Under the pieces are notes generated by a model. That model was not told the origin of the DNA, ran no database searches, and saw only the letters and a list, made by a program, of their open reading frames with translations. A DNA stretch of 9,200 nt from Candidatus Dormiibacterota bacterium (GTDB lineage Bacteria; Chloroflexota; Dormibacteria; UBA8260; Bog-877): the NCBI GenBank assembly GCA_003133485.1, contig PKXR01000136.1, positions 713 to 9,912 on the forward strand. Reading direction: 5' to 3'. The first letter of the stretch is position 1. The number at the start of each line of letters is the position of its first letter. This document shows positions 1 to 5,378 of the stretch, piece after piece. The position numbers and the translations under genes are program-made.

Positions 1-56
1 CGGGGTTGCCCGTTCTTCGGTGCCGCATTCCGTCCGAAGCGTGCCGCGGTGCGGCC

Positions 57-62
57 TATGAT
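57..62 (+). promoter_or_regulatory. Putative -10 element of a leaderless promoter
   Basis: The hexamer TATGAT is followed by six bases and then an ATG at 69, so transcription would be expected to begin at or next to the start codon. The same hexamer and spacing recur at 1718 before the protease gene, and a related hexamer precedes the exonuclease gene. No convincing -35 hexamer is visible. The promoter would serve the small ORF at 69 and, through the overlap, the radical SAM gene. Confidence 0.5.
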
Positions 63-68
63 CCGAGC

Positions 69-308
69 ATGACCAAGGCTTCCCAGCTCGGGCCGCGAGT
101 GCCCCGAGCTAAGCATCGGCGAGTTGGGAACAGCCCGATCTGGACGATGTCGGAGCGGTGGTTGCAGCTAATAAGCACCCTATTCGATGAGGTCGGTGGC
201 CGCTTTTCTTACTCCGTCCAGACCCGGCCCCGCGGGAGAATTTTCGCCGTTTGCACGCCCGTCGAGGGTCGCCCGGGAGGGCCGATGACGGCGGTTGTCG
301 GGTGGTGA
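69..308 (+). CDS. Small hypothetical protein, 79 aa, overlapping the radical SAM gene
   Basis: I do not recognise this protein. The ATG at 69 was chosen because a TATGAT hexamer ends seven bases before it, giving a leaderless layout identical to that of the gene at 1730. The first 25 residues are basic. The middle (around WLQLISTLFDEV) could form an amphipathic helix, and the C-terminal third is rich in Gly, Pro and Arg with one Cys near residue 60. There is no signal peptide or membrane segment. Its TGA (306-308) overlaps the proposed GTG start of the radical SAM gene in the arrangement GTGA, which suggests translational coupling. Third-position GC looks lower than in the neighbouring genes, so it may instead be a non-coding leader. 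A possible internal start is the ATG at 285, preceded by GGGAGG at 275-280, but it encodes only seven residues. Confidence 0.4.
   Translation: MTKASQLGPRVPRAKHRRVGNSPIWTMSERWLQLISTLFDEVGGRFSYSVQTRPRGRIFAVCTPVEGRPGGPMTAVVGW
85..110. repeat. Inverted repeat, 8-bp perfect stem
   Basis: AGCTCGGG (85-92) and CCCGAGCT (103-110) are perfect complements around a 10-base loop. There is no T-run after it, so it is not a typical intrinsic terminator. It lies just inside the 5' end of the putative transcript starting near 69 and could be a 5' mRNA structure or chance in GC-rich DNA. Confidence 0.35.
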
Positions 309-1603
309 ATGCCCAGCTGCGACCTCTCATCAGTGATGCCGGAGGAGAACTGCGAACTGCTCCATCTGGCTGGGAGGCGCTCGGGCAGAGCGGACTAAGG
401 GCCCATCCGCTCTCCTCCTGGATCGCACTCCCGCCAAAGTCGACGCTGATGCACCTGCCCCAGCGTCAGGCGCTCGGCAGGCGGCGAGGCAGTGGGGCCA
501 TCGAACCCATCGCCGCGGGGGCCGTGGCGGTGGCGGCGGTGCTCCCCGTCGGGTACCTGCGGCTGCTCTTCCCCGCGTACCTGCCGAGCGGTCGGGTCGC
601 GCCGCCCACTCTCCCGCTCTACGGCTACGCGGCTGTTGCTGAGCTAGACGGAGAAGTGGTGGTGGCCGCCGCCCGCAGTGATGATTTCTCGCCCTGGACC
701 GGCCGCCGACCCTCGCGGTCCCGGCTCGCCGTCGCGGTCGAGCAGGCCCAGCGCCAGATGGCCCGAAGCAGGGTGATTGCCCAACTCTCGGTCTGCGCCC
801 TCCAGCACAACTGCCTCACCGCTCAGAACACCTTTCTGCGCCGCTCCGAGGGGGCGCTGCCGACTTCCGCTGCGTGCAATGCCGACTGCCTCGGCTGCAT
901 CTCTCTGCAGACCGACTCCGGAGCCCCCACTCCCCAACCGCGGATTCCGCGGGCGCCCACCGCGGAAGACCTCATAGAAGTGGGCAGCTACCACCTGGAA
1001 GGCGCCCGGGAGCGAGGTGAGGACGGCATGGTGAGCTTCGGCCAGGGCTGCGAAGGAGAGCCGCTGCTGCGCGAGCGGGCGCTTCGGCCGGTGGCGCTCG
1101 AGCTGAGCCGCAGATATCCCGGGTCGACGGTGCACATCAACACCAACGGCAGCCGGCCAGCGGCGTTGAGGCGACTGATGCGGGCCGGCGTGAACAGCTG
1201 CCGGATCAGTGTTTTCAGCTTCCGTCAGGAGCTGTTCTCGGCCTACTACCGGCCCCGCGGTTACTCGATCAAGGACGTGCTGGAGTGCGCGCGGGTGGCG
1301 CGCCAGGGTGGCGCTCAGCTGACCGTCAATCTGCTCACGTTTCCGGGGGTTTCAGACACACCGGAGGAGGTCGCTTTGACCCTCCGCAGGCTTCGCGAGC
1401 TCGATGTAGAGCAGTTGCAGCTACGTAGCCTGAACGCAGACCCGCTGTGGCTGATCAGTCGCCTTCCGGCTCTCGGCGAGGGGATCGGGTTGGAGCGCCT
1501 GGTGAAGACGGTGCGCCGCGAGGTGCCGGCCGTTCGATTGGGCAACTTCACCCGCCCTGTGCCGTTCGTCGACGTTGCTGCAGTGGTTCCAGCGAGCGCG
1601 TAA
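305..1603 (+). CDS. Radical SAM protein of unknown substrate, 432 aa
   Basis: The 4Fe-4S/SAM motif CNADCLGC (CxxxCxxC) has its cysteines near residues 191, 195 and 198. It is followed by the SAM-contacting GEP-type motif in GQGCEGEPLL (about 247-256) and by HINTNGS (about 277-283), as in the partial TIM barrel of radical SAM enzymes. About 185 residues precede the cluster motif. This N-terminal region contains STLMHLPQR and a Cys pair (about 164 and 170) in a CALQHNCLTAQNTFL segment, and it resembles, from memory, an uncharacterised radical SAM family found in Chloroflexota and Deltaproteobacteria. No C-terminal Cys cluster is visible, so there is no SPASM domain. It is not HemN-like. The start was placed at GTG 305 (GTG 302 is equally possible) because family-like sequence begins immediately after it, well upstream of the ATG at 449, and because GTGA overlaps the upstream stop. 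No good ribosome-binding site is visible. The reaction catalysed is unknown. Confidence 0.85.
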   Translation: MNAQLRPLISDAGGELRTAPSGWEALGQSGLRAHPLSSWIALPPKSTLMHLPQRQALGRRRGSGAIEPIAAGAVAVAAVLPVGYLRLLFPAYLPSGRVAPPTLPLYGYAAVAELDGEVVVAAARSDDFSPWTGRRPSRSRLAVAVEQAQRQMARSRVIAQLSVCALQHNCLTAQNTFLRRSEGALPTSAACNADCLGCISLQTDSGAPTPQPRIPRAPTAEDLIEVGSYHLEGARERGEDGMVSFGQGCEGEPLLRERALRPVALELSRRYPGSTVHINTNGSRPAALRRLMRAGVNSCRISVFSFRQELFSAYYRPRGYSIKDVLECARVARQGGAQLTVNLLTFPGVSDTPEEVALTLRRLRELDVEQLQLRSLNADPLWLISRLPALGEGIGLERLVKTVRREVPAVRLGNFTRPVPFVDVAAVVPASA

Positions 1604-1717
1604 CCCCCGGTTCCCCAAATCGCCGTCCCAGCTGGGAGCAGGACCCCGGAGGTGGGCATACTAGTGGGCGCCGACGTCAGCAGCCCGAGCGGGAGAGGAG
1701 CGCGGCCCGGCCTGGCC

Positions 1718-1723
1718 TATGAT
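1718..1723 (+). promoter_or_regulatory. Putative -10 element, leaderless promoter of the M50 protease gene
   Basis: TATGAT is followed by six bases and then ATG at 1730. This fits a transcript that begins at the start codon, and it explains the absence of a Shine-Dalgarno sequence. No clear -35 hexamer is present in the GC-rich stretch upstream. Confidence 0.6.
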
Positions 1724-1729
1724 CGGATC

Positions 1730-2707
1730 ATGAGTTCGTCTCCCGATGGCCGGGACGGCTTCGGTTGGATCGGCTCCTCACCTCCTGTCGTTCCAGCCGA
1801 GCGGCCTCCGGCGGTCGGGCTCCAGGAACCGATAGGAGAACACGCGGCATCGCCCGCACCCGGGTCCTGGGGAGGTGACTTCCACCCCGCGCCCCACCGC
1901 GAACCCACGCCGGCCCGAAAGCGGGGAATTCTGGGCACGATCGCGGCCGGGGCCGTGGCCGTATTCAAGTACGGCTTCCTGTTGCTCAAGTTGGGGGCGT
2001 TCAAGGGAACCCTGATCACGATGCTGATCAGCGTCGTCGCCTACTCCTTCTTCTTCGGACCCGTCTTTGCGATCGGATTCGTTCTCCTTCTTTTGGTTCA
2101 CGAGATGGGCCACTACGTGATGGCCAAGCGGCTCGGGCAGTCGGTCTCGGCGCCTGTATTCGTTCCATTCCTGGGGGCGTTGATCAACATGCGGCGCCAG
2201 CCGGCTTCGGTTCAGCAGGAGGCGACCATGGCGTTGGCCGGCCCCGTCGTGGGGACCGCCGCCGCCTGGCTCTGTGTCCTAGTGGGGATCACTCAGCATT
2301 CCGAGTTCTGGGCGGCCCTGGGCTACCTGGGCTGCCTGCTCAACCTGTTCAACCTGATCCCGGCCACTCCACTAGACGGCGGCCGGGTCACCGCCGCCAT
2401 CTCCAAGTGGGCCAATCTTGTTGGGCTGGGGATCCTCATCCTCTACGCGGTCTGGGCCTTCACCTCGGGCACGGCAGTCAGCCCGGTGATCGCGATCATC
2501 GTTTTGTTCGCCATCTTCGGGACCATCTCTCGGTTCCGTCAGGCCAAGCGCACGCCCGAATACCTCGCCGTGCCCATGCGCGAGCGGTGGGTGTTCCTCG
2601 GTGCTTACCTATTGATCGTCTTGATCGCTGGGCTGGGCGTGGTCAAGGGCTATCCGTATCTGCATTACGTGCACACCGTCCACTTCCATTTACCGTTTAG
2701 CTTCTGA
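1730..2707 (+). CDS. Site-2 protease family (M50) membrane zinc metalloprotease, 325 aa
   Basis: The zinc motif HEMGH lies at residues 124-128 at the end of a membrane helix. The second metal-site motif is NLIPATPLDGGR (208-219), with Asp216 the likely third ligand. A conserved Gly-Pro (171-172) opens another helix, as in M50 intramembrane proteases. Hydrophobic segments lie at roughly 95-122, 165-187, 193-211, 229-245, 251-266 and 287-305. The first 65 residues are Pro/Gly-rich, probably disordered and cytoplasmic, and there is no PDZ domain. The layout resembles the short EGY/FtsH-independent-type site-2 proteases rather than RseP. The C-terminus is rich in His and aromatic residues (H312, H315, H318, H320). 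Start at ATG 1730 is supported by the leaderless -10 element; an in-frame upstream extension to 1652 exists but is less likely. Proteases of this family cleave transmembrane substrates; the substrate here is unknown. Confidence 0.88.
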   Translation: MSSSPDGRDGFGWIGSSPPVVPAERPPAVGLQEPIGEHAASPAPGSWGGDFHPAPHREPTPARKRGILGTIAAGAVAVFKYGFLLLKLGAFKGTLITMLISVVAYSFFFGPVFAIGFVLLLLVHEMGHYVMAKRLGQSVSAPVFVPFLGALINMRRQPASVQQEATMALAGPVVGTAAAWLCVLVGITQHSEFWAALGYLGCLLNLFNLIPATPLDGGRVTAAISKWANLVGLGILILYAVWAFTSGTAVSPVIAIIVLFAIFGTISRFRQAKRTPEYLAVPMRERWVFLGAYLLIVLIAGLGVVKGYPYLHYVHTVHFHLPFSF

Positions 2708-2717
2708 GCGTGCCTGG

Positions 2718-2723
2718 TAGACT
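2718..2723 (+). promoter_or_regulatory. Putative -10 element upstream of rpmE
   Basis: TAGACT lies 12 bases before the rpmE ATG at 2736, which would give a very short leader of about six bases. A purine-rich GAAGAG (2725-2730) sits where a weak ribosome-binding site would be. The -35 region overlaps the 3' end of the protease gene and shows no strong match. Confidence 0.45.
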
Positions 2724-2735
2724 CGAAGAGCAACC

Positions 2736-2945
2736 ATGAAGGCAATCCACCCCGAGTACTTTCACGACACCGCCGTCACCTGTTCCTGCGGGAACACCTT
2801 CACGACCGGGTCCACCCAGAAGACGCTGCACACCGAGGTCTGCAGCGTCTGCCACCCGTTCTTCACGGGGCAGCAGCGGATCGTGGACACCGGGGGCCAG
2901 GTGGAACGGTTCCGCCGCCGCGCCCAGCTCGCCCAGCAGCAGTAG
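2736..2945 (+). CDS. rpmE: 50S ribosomal protein L31, zinc-binding form, 69 aa
   Basis: The start MKAIHPEYF and the segment around TCSCGNTF are diagnostic of bacterial L31. Four cysteines at residues 16, 18, 36 and 39 (CxC and CxxC) form the zinc site of the C+ type, which is the form normally used when zinc is plentiful and can be swapped for a Cys-less paralogue under zinc limitation. VCHPFFTG and the basic C-terminal tail ending in Gln residues also fit. Length is normal for the family. The protein helps bridge the large and small ribosomal subunits. It is followed 201 bases later by prfA, a pairing common in bacteria, and may be co-transcribed with it. No zinc-repressor operator is recognised upstream. 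Confidence 0.96.
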   Translation: MKAIHPEYFHDTAVTCSCGNTFTTGSTQKTLHTEVCSVCHPFFTGQQRIVDTGGQVERFRRRAQLAQQQ

Positions 2946-3146
2946 CTCGCCGACGGGCCAACCAGGCCAGGCTGCTGCCCTAAAGCAAAAATGAGCCTAC
3001 CTGCCGTCAAGGAGCCTGTCGTCCGCTTTCCGAGGCTCCCCTTGCAAAACATTCGATCAGGTGACTGTCGTCTTGGCGCGCAGTTCATGAAGGCGAACCG
3101 CGGGCGCTGCCGGATCCGCAGCTCCGTGACAGGGAGGGGCTGACTG
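2946..3146 (+). other. rpmE-prfA intergenic region with a doubtful 50-codon ORF
   Basis: This 201-base gap has no TANNNT hexamer on the plus strand: the only TA-initiated candidates are TAAAGC and TACCTG. prfA may therefore be read through from rpmE or use a non-consensus promoter. An open frame starts at ATG 2991, directly after AGCAAAA, and ends at TGA 3141-3143, three bases before the prfA ATG. Its 50 residues are Arg-rich and unrecognised. No strong hairpin followed by a T-run is seen. Confidence 0.35.
3131..3139 (+). promoter_or_regulatory. Shine-Dalgarno sequence of prfA
   Basis: AGGGAGGGG ends seven bases before the prfA ATG at 3147. It is the strongest ribosome-binding site in the window, and it contrasts with the leaderless genes nearby. 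It fixes the prfA start. Confidence 0.75.
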
Positions 3147-4229
3147 ATGCTCGACCCCGGGTTGGAAGCGAGGCTGGAGGCGGTCCGGGCCCGGTCCGAA
3201 GCGATCGCGCATGAACTTCAGGACCCTGAGGTCAGCCGCGATCCTGGCCAGCTGGAACGGCTCGGCAAGGAGCAGGCCGAGCTGAGGCCGGTGGTCGAGG
3301 CGCTGGCGTCGCTCCGCCGCGCCCAGGCGGCCGAAGCGGTGGCGCGCAAGCTGGCCGGAGACGAGCCGGAACCCGAGATGCGCTCCTTCCTGGAGTCGGA
3401 GGCGCGTCAGGAGTCGGAGAGCGCCGCCGAGCGGCTGGCCGCCCTCAAGCTGCTCCTCCTGCCCAAGGACCTCGACGACGACCGCGACGCAGTGGTTGAG
3501 ATCCGGTCCGGGACGGGCGGGGATGAGGCGGCGCTCTTTGCCGCCGACCTGATGCGGATGTACCTACGCTTCGCCGAACGGCGCCGCTGGCGCGTGGCAT
3601 TGCTCGACAGCTCGGAGACCGAGGGAGGCGGTCTCAAGGAAGTTTCCTTCGAGCTCCACGGCAAGGGCGCCTACGGCACCATGAAGTTCGAGAGCGGAGT
3701 TCATCGGGTGCAGCGGGTGCCGAAGACCGAGTCGCAGGGCCGCATCCACACCTCGGCGGCCAGCGTGGTGGTGTTGCCGGAGGCCGACGATCTAGATGTC
3801 GAGATCAACGAAGAGGACCTCCGGATCGACGTCTTCCGCTCTACCGGGCCTGGCGGCCAAAGCGTCAACACCACCGACTCCGCGGTGCGGATCACCCACC
3901 TCCCGACCGGCCTGGTGGTGACCTGCCAGGACGAGAAGTCCCAGCACAAGAACCGAGCCAAGGCGCTCCGCGTGCTCCGCTCCCGGCTCTACGACCTGAA
4001 GCAGGGCGAGCGTGATGCCGAGCTGCAGGAGACCAGGCGCAGCATGGTCGGCCACGGCGACCGCAGCGAGAAGGTCCGGACCTACAACTTCGCCGAGTCT
4101 CGCGTGACCGACCACCGCATTGACCTCAAGGTGTTCCAGCTGCAACGGGTGCTGGAGGGAGAGCTCGAGCTGCTGGTTGAGCCACTGCAGGCGGCCGAGC
4201 AGGCTAGGAGGCTGGCGGGGGAGGATTGA
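3147..4229 (+). CDS. prfA: Peptide chain release factor 1, 360 aa
   Basis: This is the class I release factor that reads UAA and UAG stop codons and triggers hydrolysis of peptidyl-tRNA on the ribosome. The catalytic GGQ is at residues 236-238 in [16 protein letters not shown]. The stop-codon recognition loop is [15 protein letters not shown], with PKT at 192-194. This P-x-T pattern marks RF1 and excludes RF2, which has [16 protein letters not shown] (120-132) and [15 protein letters not shown] (267-281) are conserved family segments, and the N-terminal 110 residues form the expected coiled, charged domain. The length of 360 matches the E. coli protein. The start follows a strong Shine-Dalgarno sequence. 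The methyltransferase gene prmC, which modifies the GGQ glutamine and often follows prfA, is not the next gene; a convergent exonuclease gene lies there instead. Confidence 0.97.
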   Translation: MLDPGLEARLEAVRARSEAIAHELQDPEVSRDPGQLERLGKEQAELRPVVEALASLRRAQAAEAVARKLAGDEPEPEMRSFLESEARQESESAAERLAALKLLLLPKDLDDDRDAVVEIRSGTGGDEAALFAADLMRMYLRFAERRRWRVALLDSSETEGGGLKEVSFELHGKGAYGTMKFESGVHRVQRVPKTESQGRIHTSAASVVVLPEADDLDVEINEEDLRIDVFRSTGPGGQSVNTTDSAVRITHLPTGLVVTCQDEKSQHKNRAKALRVLRSRLYDLKQGERDAELQETRRSMVGHGDRSEKVRTYNFAESRVTDHRIDLKVFQLQRVLEGELELLVEPLQAAEQARRLAGED

Positions 4230-4230
4230 C

Positions 4231-4273
4231 GGCGCCGGCCTGGCTGTGCCCGGCCCCGCCCTAACGCCTTAGG
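4231..4273. terminator. Possible bidirectional terminator between convergent genes
   Basis: The 58-base gap between the converging ends of prfA and the exonuclease gene holds two small inverted repeats. One is an imperfect GC hairpin: GGCG..GGCC (4231-4240) against GGCC.CGCC (4252-4260). The other is CCTAA (4260-4264) against TTAGG (4269-4273) around a 4-base loop. Neither has a run of T on either strand. They are placed where a terminator is expected, but the stems are weak. Confidence 0.3.
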
Positions 4274-4287
4274 TGGTTACGCCCGCC

Positions 4288-5283
4288 TCAAGGTGCTTCA
4301 ACGGGAGGAGTTGGAGTCGGAACCGCGGCTTCCGTCGGCGGGCGTCGGCCCCGGCCGCCGCGCCGCCTGCGCCGGCCCGTGGGTACGGGGGCGGTGCCTG
4401 ATTCAGTCGGACTCTCCGAAGTCGCGGCGACCGGACTGTTAGCCGGCGCCGGCCCGCGTCGCTGGCCCGATTTGGGGATTAGCCGAGGGGGAGGAGGCAT
4501 TCCCACCGCTACCAGGTCCGCCAGAGTCCGCCAGCCAAATTCTTCCTGGCCCAGGCGGACCAGCCTCACGAAACAATCGGCGGTGGCCTCAGCGTCGGCG
4601 AGGGCATAGTGCGGGCTGCGGTGGGTGACCTCTAGTCGCTCGCAGAGCCGCTCCAGTCCGATCGTGTCCTTGAGCTGGAACAGGAAGCCAGCGAGCCGGG
4701 AGGTGTCCAGGTGGTGGTTGTTGAGCGGTCTGCCCAGCGCCCGGGACACCAGCCGGGTGTCGAAGCCGTCGGCCGAGTGCTCGATCAGCACTGTACCCAC
4801 CGCGAGGTCGTCAAAGGCCGCCGCCACCTGATTCAGGGTGGGGGCGCCGCCCAGCATGGAGCTGTTGATCCCGTGGACCCGGCGGGCGTAAGGATTGATG
4901 TGGTCGGCCGTGTGCACCAGGCTCTCCAACGAGATCCGAGGCTCCGGCGGACGGTCGTCGGCGCCCAGCTGAAAGCGGACCGCTCCTAGCTCGACCATCC
5001 GGTGGGGGAAGTGGCCAGTCGTCTCACAGTCCAGTGCGACGAAACTGAGTTCCGCGAGCTCAGTGTCCAGCGCGGGACGGTCCGCCCGCTCCCCCCCGTT
5101 GGACGCGGCGAGAGCCGTTGGATTGTGAAAGGGGGCGGCCTCGGGCGAGGCGGGGCCGAGGCGGGGGATCAGCCGCTCACCGGGGCCGCTGAAGCCCCGC
5201 TGCCGGCCTCGCTTGCGGCGCGCTGCGGAGGAGGGCGCCGAGGGCGTCACGTCTCTAGCGGCCTCTGGAAGTGGACGGTCCAC
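4288..5283 (-). CDS. DnaQ-like DEDDh 3'-5' exonuclease with low-complexity tails, 331 aa
   Basis: The three exonuclease motifs are visible: ExoI FVALDCETTG with D85 and E87, ExoII in IEHSADGFDTRLV with D175, and ExoIII HYALADAEATAD with H225 and D230. This gives the DEDDh set found in the proofreading epsilon subunit of DNA polymerase III, RNase T and stand-alone relatives. The nuclease core spans about 78-245. The first 75 residues are Pro/Ala/Arg-rich. Residues 263-331 form a Pro-rich tail with a GRRRRRGGRGRR block, possibly nucleic-acid binding and probably unstructured. No polymerase, helicase or GIY-YIG domain is fused. The GTG start at 5283 is supported by TAGGAT six bases upstream, the leaderless spacing seen at two other genes. 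The ExoII motif departs from the common GHNxxFD form (EHSxxxFD). Whether it acts in replication proofreading, repair or RNA processing cannot be told from the sequence. Confidence 0.88.
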   Translation of the reverse strand: MDRPLPEAARDVTPSAPSSAARRKRGRQRGFSGPGERLIPRLGPASPEAAPFHNPTALAASNGGERADRPALDTELAELSFVALDCETTGHFPHRMVELGAVRFQLGADDRPPEPRISLESLVHTADHINPYARRVHGINSSMLGGAPTLNQVAAAFDDLAVGTVLIEHSADGFDTRLVSRALGRPLNNHHLDTSRLAGFLFQLKDTIGLERLCERLEVTHRSPHYALADAEATADCFVRLVRLGQEEFGWRTLADLVAVGMPPPPRLIPKSGQRRGPAPANSPVAATSESPTESGTAPVPTGRRRRRGGRGRRPPTEAAVPTPTPPVEAP

Positions 5284-5289
5284 CGCCCC

Positions 5290-5295
5290 ATCCTA
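5290..5295 (-). promoter_or_regulatory. Putative -10 element, leaderless promoter of the exonuclease gene
   Basis: On the minus strand TAGGAT is followed by GGGGCG and then the GTG start codon at 5283. The six-base spacing is the same as at 57-69 and 1718-1730. A weak -35 candidate, TTGAGT, lies on the minus strand at 5320-5315, 19 bases upstream. Confidence 0.55.
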
Positions 5296-5330
5296 TCCTT
5301 GTACTACCACCATCACTCAAGTTAAGGCAG

Positions 5331-5363
5331 CCCGCCGATCGGGAGACTCAGCCTCCCGCCGAT
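5331..5363. repeat. Direct and inverted repeats upstream of hemA, possible operator
   Basis: CCCGCCGAT occurs twice as a direct repeat (5331-5339 and 5355-5363), 24 bases apart. Overlapping it is a perfect 6-bp inverted repeat, CGGGAG (5340-5345) and CTCCCG (5353-5358), with a 7-base loop. The second direct repeat runs into the first base of the hemA -10 element, and the left inverted-repeat arm sits exactly where a -35 element would be. This placement suits a regulator-binding site, although no known operator is recognised. Confidence 0.4.
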
Positions 5364-5368
5364 ATACT
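5363..5368 (+). promoter_or_regulatory. Putative -10 element of the hemACDB operon
   Basis: TATACT is a good -10 hexamer ten bases before the TTG start of hemA, giving a predicted leader of only about four bases. The -35 position carries CGGGAG instead of a TTGACA-like sequence, so activation by a regulator or an alternative sigma factor is possible. Confidence 0.55.
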
Positions 5369-5378
5369 CGGCTCTAGT

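Noticed and set aside
15..39. Inverted repeat CTTCGG/CCGAAG near the left window edge
   Set aside because: A six-base stem with a 13-base loop is too weak to interpret, and the upstream gene is outside the window.
644..1135. 163-codon minus-strand frame inside the radical SAM gene
   Set aside because: It is opposite the conserved CxxxCxxC and GEP motifs and shows no recognisable domain.
305..1603. Radical SAM protein as HemN-like coproporphyrinogen oxidase, because of the nearby hem operon
   Set aside because: The motif order and spacing (about 190 residues before CxxxCxxC, no HemN signature) do not fit, and four unrelated genes, in three separate transcription units, separate it from the hem operon.
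1626..1637. Palindrome TCCCAGCTGGGA between the radical SAM and protease genes
   Set aside because: As a hairpin it has only a four-base stem with an AGCT loop and no T-run, so I do not call it a terminator or operator.
5271..5378. N-terminal extension of hemA across the divergent promoter region
   Set aside because: It would overlap the exonuclease start and translate through the TATACT promoter element; GluTR homology begins only at 5379.
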